The notes under the pieces are model-generated. The model ran no database searches and had not been told where the DNA came from. It worked only from the letters and a program-made list of their open reading frames with translations. The position numbers were made by a program, and so were the translations under genes. DNA of 64,000 nucleotides from Lachnospiraceae bacterium (GTDB lineage Bacteria > Bacillota > Clostridia > Lachnospirales > Lachnospiraceae), in contig CAJTHM010000012.1 in NCBI GenBank assembly GCA_910576125.1, forward strand, positions 62,001-126,000, read 5' to 3'. Positions 26,223 through 34,443 of this stretch are shown in pieces. How positions within the stretch are numbered: position 1 is the first letter of the stretch; each line of letters begins with the position of its first letter.

Positions 26223-27517
26223 ATGCCTTTCCTCTTTTCCTTTCTTCTAGTGGTAAAGCTCTCCAGCCCGGGCACCATTATGATAGCCACCCAGCCTGCG
26301 CTGAATCCGTTATTATATAAATTCAGGCCTCCGTACATCTCGGACGTGCACATGACAATGGCAGAATGGAGCATGCCCGCGGCCATTCCCGCAAGAATGC
26401 CGAACCGTCCTGCAATGGGCGCCAGCCCTACCGCGAACGCTGCCGCCAGCTGCATCCCCGGCGTCACCGGCGCGAACCGGGTCAGAAACGTAGACAGGAA
26501 TACTCCCAGCAACACCGGCAGATAGTTTTTGATATGGGCCCCAAAGGCCGAAAACCCGAATGCGGTCAATATCGCTCCCACCACCGGACCGGAGAAATCG
26601 CCGCCGATCAGCCGGATATACGTGGTGCAGACAGCGCCCACAATAGCCATATTCATCAGCGTGCAGCCCGCACCCTCCATCAGCACGAAATCAGCCACCG
26701 CCCTGCCTGGGTGCTTCCATATCTTCAGGATGCTCCTGACATCCCCGCCCGCAAGATACAATCCGTACAGAAAGGTCAGCAGGAAATAGCCATACAGCCC
26801 TGCCATGACCCACAGAGGCCTGCCGGATTTCCAAATCATCACCGGTTCGCTCTCTATGCCGAAAGATTTAAGCACACAGACCATCACAAATGCCACGATG
26901 CCCGCCGAAAATCCCACATTGAACAGATTGTAGCCCATGTGCATGGAGGCTGTATGTACCGAAAGCGCGGGCAGGATGAAGCCGATCAATATCCCCGCAC
27001 CCACAGCCGTCAGCAGGTTCACCCGCCAGTCAAAGGGCAGCTCATAAATCAGCTCCGTCACCAGCGGCGCCAGGCTGGTGCCGAAAAAACCGGTGTAGAT
27101 ATAGCGGCTCATCTGGGTGCCGTGCACTTTTGCATAGAGAAAGGTCCCGAACAGGATCGGCAGGATGTTCACCGGATTCTTCCCCCAGAGGGCATAGCCC
27201 GCATTGATGAAGACCGCCGCCATAGTAAGGCCCGTGAACTGGATTTTTTCACGATGCAGCAGCCAGAGCCCCATTCCCATCACCAGGAATGCGTTCCAGA
27301 ACGCGGCTCCGTATCCCGCCAGTTCAAAATAGTCGGTAATCAGTGCGTCCCTTGAAATCACGATGACCCACAGGCCCTTGACAGCGGACAGGAGCCCCTG
27401 TCCCTCCACTTCCATGCCGATGATTCCCGCCGCGAACAAAAGCAGCAGGGAGAAACTGCCGAATATCTTCAGTTCTCTGCCTTCCAGCTTCTCTCGAATC
27501 GTCCTGCCATTTTCCAT
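26186..27517 (-). CDS. DUF1576 family polytopic membrane protein
   Basis: The 443-residue protein has about ten to twelve hydrophobic segments and two similar stretches, MGYNLFNVGFSAGIVAFVMV and an SAGWVAIIMV copy near the C-terminus (LNLYNNGFSAGWVA), which suggests internal duplication. It belongs to the DUF1576 family, whose function is unknown. The tail is strongly basic. Confidence 0.82.
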   Translation of the reverse strand: MENGRTIREKLEGRELKIFGSFSLLLLFAAGIIGMEVEGQGLLSAVKGLWVIVISRDALITDYFELAGYGAAFWNAFLVMGMGLWLLHREKIQFTGLTMAAVFINAGYALWGKNPVNILPILFGTFLYAKVHGTQMSRYIYTGFFGTSLAPLVTELIYELPFDWRVNLLTAVGAGILIGFILPALSVHTASMHMGYNLFNVGFSAGIVAFVMVCVLKSFGIESEPVMIWKSGRPLWVMAGLYGYFLLTFLYGLYLAGGDVRSILKIWKHPGRAVADFVLMEGAGCTLMNMAIVGAVCTTYIRLIGGDFSGPVVGAILTAFGFSAFGAHIKNYLPVLLGVFLSTFLTRFAPVTPGMQLAAAFAVGLAPIAGRFGILAGMAAGMLHSAIVMCTSEMYGGLNLYNNGFSAGWVAIIMVPGLESFTTRRKEKRKGICFMNRKKQEKS

Positions 27518-27632
27518 CCAGACCTCCTACTGTCCATAATTATAGTTCCCTTATCGGACCTTTTTATATCAGCCCCTTAGCATCTCTTTCAAATTTGTTA
27601 CTTGTCCGGAGGCAATCACCAGCTCTGCGCTG

Positions 27633-28208
27633 CTATTCAGAAAACACCTTGCTCAATTCAATAAAGCACCCGTCAAGCGCATTGACTTTCGCCACATCCT
27701 CTTGCCTATAGATTTCGTGGGTTCGGAGGGTGCCATCGCCAGCCTGAATCATAACGCGAACCGTCTTGTTTTCAGGATCGACAATCCAGTATTCCCGAAC
27801 TCCCGCCCGCTGGTATAGATTCAGCTTCACAAGCTGGTCATGCCGCTGTGTAGAGGGGGAGAGAACTTCAATCACCAAGTCGGGTGCTCCCTTGCACCCA
27901 TGCTCATCCAGTCTGCTCCTGTCGCATACCACTGAAATATCCGGCTCTACCACCGTGTCCACATCTTCCGGTCTGTCCCCATCCTGCTCAAACAGCCGAA
28001 CACCAAAGGGAGCGGAATAGACCTTGCACTGCTTTCCCTCCAGGAAATTAGCAAGCTGGCGGAATAACTCGCCGGTGATTTCCTGATGGATTCTGGACGG
28101 CGTAGCCATCATGAACGCCTCGCCGTTGATAATTTCAATATGCTCGTCCCCATCCCACAAGAGAACATCTGCGAACGTATACCGAACCTTTTCTGCCGGT
28201 AATGCCAT
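27633..28208 (-). CDS. Uma2-family (DUF820) PD-(D/E)XK protein
   Basis: The 191-residue protein matches the Uma2 restriction-endonuclease-like fold: EIINGEAFMMATPS, VEPDISVVCD (catalytic Asp), GAPDLVIEVLSPSTQRHD (Glu-Val-Leu-Ser-Pro, the family hallmark) and REYWIVDPENKTV. Many copies occur in cyanobacteria and in Firmicutes. Nuclease activity is inferred from the fold, and the biological role is unknown. Confidence 0.88.
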   Translation of the reverse strand: MALPAEKVRYTFADVLLWDGDEHIEIINGEAFMMATPSRIHQEITGELFRQLANFLEGKQCKVYSAPFGVRLFEQDGDRPEDVDTVVEPDISVVCDRSRLDEHGCKGAPDLVIEVLSPSTQRHDQLVKLNLYQRAGVREYWIVDPENKTVRVMIQAGDGTLRTHEIYRQEDVAKVNALDGCFIELSKVFSE

Positions 28209-28384
28209 ATGTCATTCCTCCTTATTAACTTTTGCTTCCGTGTTGTCGCGCTCCCCAGCTCCCTCAACCGCTGCTGCCTCTGTCTTCTCATCCATATTCA
28301 GGACAGCCTATGCTCACTATGATTTCATTTTACTGTACTGTACCGGAAAGCGCAAGGGGCTTTTCTTACATGAAAGATTTACTA

Positions 28385-29734
28385 TCAATCCCCAGCCTCA
28401 GCCACACCTCTCAACCGTCTCCCCAATAAAGGCACCTCAAACAAAAGCATCACAATCCACCCCGCGAAGTTCGCCCAGGCCAGACTGACGAACCCCAGCG
28501 AGAGCACCAGCAGCAACACCCACACCGCCGCCACCCGCCCCAGCATATTCATAAAAGTGCTGTACAGCGTGACTTTCAAGTCCCCCATTCCCCGGAAGAA
28601 CCCCTGTATCCCATTGGTGAATCCCGGCAGCAGATACATCAAGGCAATCCCCCGCAGATAAGACACTCCCAGCGGGACCACCTGCGCATCCTCCGCCCCT
28701 GTAAACAATCCCATGATAACCGGCGCCCCCAGCAGAATAACAAGACAGATAACAACAGAATAGATAATTTCTATCGTAATTCCGACTCTAAATCCCCGTT
28801 TAATCCTCTCCCTATGCCCAGCCCCTTTATTCTGCGCAATAAAAGTAGTCATGGCATGTCCGATGTTCTGCTGGGGCGTATAAGCGAAATCATCCACCCG
28901 GTTCACCGCAGTAAAAGCCGCCATCATGCTGACCCCCTGAGTATTCACCATGGCCTGAATCATCGTCTTTCCCACCTGCAGGCACACCTGCTGCAGGGCG
29001 CTGGTGCTCCCATAGGAAATCGTCCGCCCCAGCAGCTTTTTATCGAACGTGAGCCACCCTTTCCCCAGCTTCAATAGCGGCACTTTCCTGCTGATATAAA
29101 CCCCGCACAGCAGACAGCACACCGCCTCGCTGACCACCGTAGAGACCGCGCTCCCCGGCACCCCCAGCCGCAACGCCGCCACCAGCAGCAGATCCCCGAA
29201 AATATTCAGCACCGCGCTGATGATCAGGAAATACAGCGGCGTCCTGCTGTCCCCCAGAGCCCGCAGGGTATTTGCCAGGAAATTATAGATAAAGGTAAAC
29301 AAGATCCCCAGAAAAATAATCCGCAGATAAGTCCCCGCCTCCCCGATTACCGCCTCCGGCACCTGAATCAGCCTAAGCAGCGGCTCCGCCAGCAGAATGG
29401 TCAGTAAAGAGAACACCAGGGAAAATCCGCATCCCGCCAGAAACGTGGTGCTGATCTGGCGGGACAGCAGCTCATAATCCCTGGAGCCGTACTGGGCGCT
29501 CATCAAAATACCGGCCCCCATGCACAGCCCGCTGATGAACAAAAGCGCGATATTCATCAGCGGCGCCGACGTGCCTACCGCCGCCAGCGCCCTTTCCCCC
29601 ACGTACCGCCCTACGATGACCGAATCCACCGCATTGTAGGTCAGCTGGAACAGATTCCCCAGCACCAGCGGCACGGTGAACTCCACTAGCGGAAGCGCGA
29701 TTTTTCCCTCTGTCATATCCCTCTTCTGCGCCAT
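28385..29734 (-). CDS. MATE-family efflux transporter
   Basis: A 449-residue, 12-helix multidrug and toxin extrusion protein, with the N-lobe opening PLVLGNLFQLTYNAVDSVIVG and the second lobe repeating VCLQVGKTMIQAMVNTQGVS. It would export cationic drugs or metabolites by sodium or proton antiport. The start is the ATG at 29734; in-frame codons extend far upstream but have no homology. Confidence 0.9.
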   Translation of the reverse strand: MAQKRDMTEGKIALPLVEFTVPLVLGNLFQLTYNAVDSVIVGRYVGERALAAVGTSAPLMNIALLFISGLCMGAGILMSAQYGSRDYELLSRQISTTFLAGCGFSLVFSLLTILLAEPLLRLIQVPEAVIGEAGTYLRIIFLGILFTFIYNFLANTLRALGDSRTPLYFLIISAVLNIFGDLLLVAALRLGVPGSAVSTVVSEAVCCLLCGVYISRKVPLLKLGKGWLTFDKKLLGRTISYGSTSALQQVCLQVGKTMIQAMVNTQGVSMMAAFTAVNRVDDFAYTPQQNIGHAMTTFIAQNKGAGHRERIKRGFRVGITIEIIYSVVICLVILLGAPVIMGLFTGAEDAQVVPLGVSYLRGIALMYLLPGFTNGIQGFFRGMGDLKVTLYSTFMNMLGRVAAVWVLLLVLSLGFVSLAWANFAGWIVMLLFEVPLLGRRLRGVAEAGD

Positions 29735-29927
29735 ATGTCTCCCACTTTCCAAATCAGCAGCCCTGTTACGGGCGGCAGAACATCCATCCTGCTGCGCTGT
29801 AGAGCAGCGGGGCATGCGGCCTGCGCTCCAGCCGTCGCCAATCAGCTCCGCTGACAGTTTCAACACTTTTCGCCAGGCTACGGATACGGCTTTCTGCCCG
29901 TGCAGGCTTCTCCTGTCGCAATCCTGT

Positions 29928-29987
29928 ATAGAAAGAGGCCGCCGGGAAATGGCTGCATTTTCATAAATGCTATTTCCCGGCAGCCTC
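29928..29987 (-). terminator. Long hairpin after mecA
   Basis: GAGGC, one unpaired base and GCCGGGAAAT at 29935-29950 pair with ATTTCCCGGC and GCCTC at 29972-29987. On the minus strand the stem is followed by CTTTCTATA, a weak T-tract. The 190 bases between this and the MATE start show no gene or clear promoter. Confidence 0.65.
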
Positions 29988-30010
29988 ATATCATGCGCCC
30001 GTCTTCCATC

Positions 30011-30736
30011 CTATTTCCGCAGCTTCTTCAGCGCCTTCTCCGCGATAAGGCACTCCCCGTGCTCCTCCAGCTGCGCTGTCTGAGAGGGTTCCGCCGCATA
30101 CAGGCTGGCGAACTCCAGCGCCTGGATGCAGGCCCTGCTGTAACGCTCATAGGATGCCCTGCCCTTGAGCAGATACAGGAAATACAGTCCGTCCATCACA
30201 TGCACGCTGCTCTCCACCTGCAGATTCGCGGGCAGCATGGATGCAAACTCGATGATTCTGCCAAGTTCCGCAAAGGCGAACACCGCAAAAGTGGGGCGGC
30301 TGACCTGCCGGGCGCCCTTGGCATCTGTCCCATTGGCATCCGCAGCCCCATTCTGATCCTGACCGGCGCTCTGTGCATCTCCGTTCCCCGAGGCGTCCGC
30401 ATTCCCTCCGCCTATCTTCTCCCGGGTCCTCTGCAGAATCCGCTTCATCTCTTTCAGGCATTCGATGAACTGATCGCTCTCCTTGATTTCCGGATCCCTG
30501 TCCGAAAAGGTCAGTATCAGTCCCTGATCCGGCAGCATCATAATCTGCAGATCGAAAGCGAACCTGGGAGGCTTGTAGCCGACCTCCTCCGCGGCCTGCT
30601 CGATGATCTCCTGCACGACTTCCTTAGCCTTGTCGCTGCGCAGGACGAAGTCTTTATAGTCAATGTCATACTCCTCCAATTCCTCATTGGACAGGAAGCA
30701 CTTTACCGTTTTTTCATCTACACGTTCTATTCTCAT
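30011..30736 (-). CDS. mecA: MecA-type adaptor protein
   Basis: MecA proteins hand substrates to the ClpC protease. The 241-residue protein has the N-terminal target-binding domain (MRIERVDEKTVKCFLSNEEL, YDIDYKDFVLRSDKAKE) and the C-terminal Clp-binding domain (FAFAELGRIIEFASML, VHVMDGLYFLYLL), joined by a low-complexity Gly/Ala/Asp/Asn linker near residues 125-155. It is monocistronic with its own promoter and terminator. Confidence 0.88.
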   Translation of the reverse strand: MRIERVDEKTVKCFLSNEELEEYDIDYKDFVLRSDKAKEVVQEIIEQAAEEVGYKPPRFAFDLQIMMLPDQGLILTFSDRDPEIKESDQFIECLKEMKRILQRTREKIGGGNADASGNGDAQSAGQDQNGAADANGTDAKGARQVSRPTFAVFAFAELGRIIEFASMLPANLQVESSVHVMDGLYFLYLLKGRASYERYSRACIQALEFASLYAAEPSQTAQLEEHGECLIAEKALKKLRK

Positions 30737-30781
30737 ATCATCATCCTCATAAAAATGTACCTGCCACTTATCTACATCCTT

Positions 30782-30810
30782 ATGATACCATGATATTCAG
30801 AATTTTTCAA
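30782..30810 (-). promoter_or_regulatory. Promoter of mecA
   Basis: TTGAAA (30805-30810) and TATCAT (30782-30787) on the minus strand are 17 bases apart, about 45 bases before the start codon. Confidence 0.7.
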
Positions 30811-30954
30811 TCATAGACTTTTGGCAATAGAGCCCGTATTATGGTTTTATTGCATTAGTTTTCCATCTATTGTTTATTTTATACCTTTTTTATCGAAATT
30901 GCTTTTTCATTTCTTTATCAACTGCACTCCAACAGAAAAATGTCTCCACATCCC

Positions 30955-31821
30955 TCATGAAAAAAGACCCATCTGTTCATACCGCTCCGGAAACTGGTTC
31001 AGATACGCGAAACACTCCTCCACATCGCTCAGGATTCCATGCTGCCTGCACGTCCGGCAGAACAGCTCCATCAGCTCCCCGCCCCTGTCGCTGGGCACTT
31101 CATAGGCATGCCCGTAGCGCCTCTGGTATCTTTCTTTCAGCCCCGGGAAATGCTTATCCAGCGCCGCGTAATAATACTCCCTGTCCCCCTCCCTGAGCGT
31201 CATCCCCATGCCGAAGCAGATGATGCCGTGCACCCTCGCCCGGACGCAGTACTGCAGTATGCCCTCAATATTCTCTTTCGTATCGTTGATATAGGGCAGT
31301 ATCGGCGACAGCCAGACCACCGTGGGGATGCCATTGTCCCGGAATATCTCCAGGGCCCTTGCGCGCTCCTTTGTGGTGCAGACATTGGGCTCCAGAATCC
31401 GGCACAGATCCTCGTCATAGGTAGTCAGGGTCATCTGAACCACGCATTTCGCCTTTTCGTTGATGCGCTTCAGCAGCGGCAGATCCCTTAGGATACGGTT
31501 CGATTTCGTCTGGATGGCCAGGCCGAATTCATAGCGCTCTATGATTTCCAGACACCTCCTGGTCAGCCCCAGCTCCTCCTCGCAGTGCATGTAGGGATCG
31601 CACATGGCCCCTGTGCCTATCATGCACTTCTTCCGTTTGGAGCGGAGCGCCTTTTCCAGAAGTTCCGGCGCGTTGCGCTTCACCTCGATGTCCTCGAAGG
31701 AATGGGTGAACTGATAGCAGCTGCTCCTGCTGTCGCAGTAGATACAGCCGTGGGTGCAGCCCCTGTACAGGTTCATGCCGTTTTTCGCGGACAGAATCCC
31801 TTTTGCCTCTACAAAATGCAT
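30955..31821 (-). CDS. Radical SAM protein of the spore photoproduct lyase-like (SPL) family
   Basis: The 288-residue protein opens with FVEAKGILSAKNGMNLYRGC and has the radical SAM motif CTHGCIYCD near residues 22-30 (C22, C26, C29), followed by MIGTGAMCDPYMHCEEEL and QTKSNRILRD. This matches the Rv2578c/SPL-like group, which lacks the C-terminal Cys of the true spore photoproduct lyase, so DNA repair is not implied. It follows the M56 peptidase gene by two bases and is therefore under BlaI-type control here. Confidence 0.82.
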   Translation of the reverse strand: MHFVEAKGILSAKNGMNLYRGCTHGCIYCDSRSSCYQFTHSFEDIEVKRNAPELLEKALRSKRKKCMIGTGAMCDPYMHCEEELGLTRRCLEIIERYEFGLAIQTKSNRILRDLPLLKRINEKAKCVVQMTLTTYDEDLCRILEPNVCTTKERARALEIFRDNGIPTVVWLSPILPYINDTKENIEGILQYCVRARVHGIICFGMGMTLREGDREYYYAALDKHFPGLKERYQRRYGHAYEVPSDRGGELMELFCRTCRQHGILSDVEECFAYLNQFPERYEQMGLFS

Positions 31822-31823
31822 GC

Positions 31824-33956
31824 CTACCTCTCCAATCCGTATGCGTTTGCCTTCCAGCCGTCCTCTTCCTTAATCAGTTCTATCTCCAGATATTCCAGAG
31901 AATCCGCATCTGCGGCAGGATAGAATTCCACCCAGACTACGCACTTGTCTCCCATCTTTCTCTCTTCCGTGTCCATGCCTTTCACGCTCTTGGCCTCTGC
32001 CTCCCGGGCCACATGGCCGTCGCTGCCCTCCGGGAAAGTCTCCACTGTCCCGCTGTAGCCTTCCGCCAGGTACTGCCGCAGGGCCTCCTCATCGCCGGTC
32101 AGGTATGCGTCCCAGAAAGCCCCGGCCAGCTGACGCTGCTGCTTTCCGTCCTCCGACAAAGCCTCTCCGCCCTCTTCCGACAGCAGCACGAAATGCTTTG
32201 CCACAGCGGCCAGGGACACGCCGAAGCCCTCCCTGTATTCCGCCTCCGCCGGATAGGTATAGTGGATGCTCATGATCCGTATCCCGCTCCTGTGCAGCTT
32301 GGCGAAAAAGAGGCTGCCGTCGCTTTCTTTCCGAAAAGCTCCCTCCTCCTCTGTCCGGGCGTAGCCTTCCTCCTCCAGCCGGGCGGCTGCCTGCTCCCAT
32401 GTATTCCCGCTCCAGTCGGTGACCCAGAAGCGCACCGCCTCATTCTCCTGCCACATCCACGTATCCTGCCCGCCGGAGACCCATCCCTGGGCGGGCACCA
32501 GCAGGCAATACCCTGCCCCCCTGTACAGATTGGCGGGCTCTTCCTGGGGCATGCCCTCCTGGGTGTAGAGCAGCGTATGGCCCTGTGCTACCGGATTCTC
32601 CGGAATATTTGACGGCAGCGCCGATGATGGGCGTTCTCCCTGGCTGTCCCCTGTTGTATCTCCCAATATTACATCATTCGTTTCCGCACCTGCGGCAGCC
32701 GAATCCGCGCCATCTGCGGCGGTCACGCCATTCGCAGTCACTCCGCCCGCAGCCACGCTGCCTGCCTCCGCACCAGCTGCATTCAGGCCTCCCTCCCCTG
32801 CGCCATATGTACCGCCCGCCGTCACGCCGTCCGCCTCCGCGCCAGCCGCATTCATTCCTCCCGCCCCTGCGTCAGCTGTCGTCAGGCCATCTCCGCTGCC
32901 CCGGCCGTCCCGAGCCTCTTCGCCATAGCCCGCGGACTCCTGCCATGGGTTCTCCGTGGCCCGCACATGCTCCGCCGACGTGGCGAACCCCACCGCCACC
33001 GCAGCCACAAGCGACACGGCTGCAGCCACGGCCGTATATTTGGGCTTTCGATACTTCATGATCAGATTTATCCTTTCTTCAATGGCATTCCTGCCCAATC
33101 CGTTAAAGAACGGCACCAACCCAATCTTTTTCTCCTCCATCCCGATCAGCGCCATGGCGTACCCCGCTCTGGCCTGCTCTCCGAACCGTTTCAGGACTCC
33201 CGCGTCACAGGCAAGTTCAATGTCCCGGTTCAACAGCAGGGCCATCGCCCAGACCAGGGGGTTGAACCAGTGGACGCACAAAGCCGCCACCATCACAAGC
33301 TTCATCAGCGCATCGCAATAGCAGATATGCACGTACTCATGCTCAAGGATGTATTCCAGCTCCCGCCCCTTTTCTTCCAGAGCCTTTTCGGGCAGCAGGA
33401 TGACAGGCCGAAGACATCCATAGGTCAAAGGCGTAGAAATCCCCTCCGCCTGTCTGACGGAAACAGGGCGCCCTTTCCTGTGTCTCTCCATCCATTGCAG
33501 CACCTGTTCCGACTCCACAGGCGCTGCTTTCCGGAACCTGTCCAGGCTCCGGACATATGACCTTACGAAAAACAGGCTGCAGATAAGGGCCCCGGCGCAC
33601 CAGAGGACAGGCAGTATCTCCATCTGGTTTCCCGCCTCTGCAACCGCCGTTTCCTGCCCCCGAACCGGAGGCTGCCCGCTGCCCTTTTCAGGCGGCAGAT
33701 CCACCGCCTCCATTTCCCCGGAAACCACATATGCCTCCCGCTCCGGCGCCGCCTCCTGCCGCCCCAGCCCCAGAAGAGTATAGACGCTGAAGACAGAGGC
33801 CACGGAAAACGGTACCAGCAGGCGAAGCAGCGCTATTCCCCACAGGACAGGGAAAGTCCTTTTCGGCAGCTTATCCAGCAGCAGGACCCTCACCGCAATG
33901 ATGATCAGTATCAGGATTCCGCCATAAATACTTCTCTGCACTAATCCCATGTCCAT
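31824..33956 (-). CDS. BlaR1/MecR1-type M56 membrane metallopeptidase with long spacer
   Basis: The N-terminal half is a BlaR1-like peptidase: membrane helices near residues 10-30, 37-65 and 117-135, the zinc motif HEYVH at 206-210 and a further helix near 305. Instead of a penicillin-binding sensor it carries, after about residue 330, an Ala/Gly/Thr-rich repeat of some 90 residues (GAEADGVTAGG-like units) and then an extracytoplasmic domain with YTQEGMPQEEPANLYRGAGY. Zinc peptidases of this kind cleave the partner BlaI repressor when a signal is bound. The start is the ATG at 33956, directly after the blaI stop. Confidence 0.87.
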   Translation of the reverse strand: MDMGLVQRSIYGGILILIIIAVRVLLLDKLPKRTFPVLWGIALLRLLVPFSVASVFSVYTLLGLGRQEAAPEREAYVVSGEMEAVDLPPEKGSGQPPVRGQETAVAEAGNQMEILPVLWCAGALICSLFFVRSYVRSLDRFRKAAPVESEQVLQWMERHRKGRPVSVRQAEGISTPLTYGCLRPVILLPEKALEEKGRELEYILEHEYVHICYCDALMKLVMVAALCVHWFNPLVWAMALLLNRDIELACDAGVLKRFGEQARAGYAMALIGMEEKKIGLVPFFNGLGRNAIEERINLIMKYRKPKYTAVAAAVSLVAAVAVGFATSAEHVRATENPWQESAGYGEEARDGRGSGDGLTTADAGAGGMNAAGAEADGVTAGGTYGAGEGGLNAAGAEAGSVAAGGVTANGVTAADGADSAAAGAETNDVILGDTTGDSQGERPSSALPSNIPENPVAQGHTLLYTQEGMPQEEPANLYRGAGYCLLVPAQGWVSGGQDTWMWQENEAVRFWVTDWSGNTWEQAAARLEEEGYARTEEEGAFRKESDGSLFFAKLHRSGIRIMSIHYTYPAEAEYREGFGVSLAAVAKHFVLLSEEGGEALSEDGKQQRQLAGAFWDAYLTGDEEALRQYLAEGYSGTVETFPEGSDGHVAREAEAKSVKGMDTEERKMGDKCVVWVEFYPAADADSLEYLEIELIKEEDGWKANAYGLER

Positions 33957-33959
33957 CAC

Positions 33960-34313
33960 CTATTTCCCTTCCTCCACAATCCTCTTCAGCCGCTCGATCT
34001 GCTCGGCGGAAAGCCTCTTCCTGTCCAGCAGGGAGGCGAACAGCATGTCCGCCGAACCGTCATAGATTTTTTCAATCAGCTCGTCTGTCTCCGCCGCCTG
34101 TATCTGGGCCTTGGAAACCAAAGCGTGGCAGAGGAAATTCGGCTCGCGGCGCTCGATGGCGCCCTTTTTGATGCATTTTTTGATGACCGTGTAAGTCGTG
34201 TTCACGTTCCAGCCAGTCTCGCTGCCCAGCACATCCGAAATATGCTTCGCGGTGGAATCCCCCTCTCTCCAGAGTACGGCCATCACTTTTAATTCTGAGT
34301 CAAACAGTTTCAT
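33960..34313 (-). CDS. BlaI/MecI/CopY-family repressor
   Basis: A 117-residue winged-helix repressor with the family pattern FDSELKVMAVLWREGDSTAKHI, WNVNTTYTVIKKCIKKGAIERRE (recognition helix) and a C-terminal dimerisation helix. It would bind the two palindromes 40-80 bases upstream of its own gene and be removed by proteolysis through the M56 partner. It is the first gene of the three-gene operon blaI, M56, radical SAM. Confidence 0.92.
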   Translation of the reverse strand: MKLFDSELKVMAVLWREGDSTAKHISDVLGSETGWNVNTTYTVIKKCIKKGAIERREPNFLCHALVSKAQIQAAETDELIEKIYDGSADMLFASLLDRKRLSAEQIERLKRIVEEGK

Positions 34314-34350
34314 ATATGTATCCGCTCCCTTTACCGACAGTCCCGCCGTA

Positions 34351-34406
34351 TACTATTGCGATAGTTTTACATTTTTCATACTATCACAATAGTATACCCT
34401 TGTCAA
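34351..34406 (-). promoter_or_regulatory. Promoter with two BlaI-type operators
   Basis: On the minus strand TTGACA (34401-34406) and TAGTAT (34378-34383) are 17 bases apart. Two near-identical dyads of the BlaI/MecI type lie here: TACTATCACAATAGTA at 34379-34394, covering spacer and -10 box, and TACTATTGCGATAGT at 34351-34365, downstream of the start point. Together they point to tight autorepression. Confidence 0.9.
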
Positions 34407-34443
34407 TGTCGGCGCATGAAATGGTGCCAGCCTTAGAAAATCT

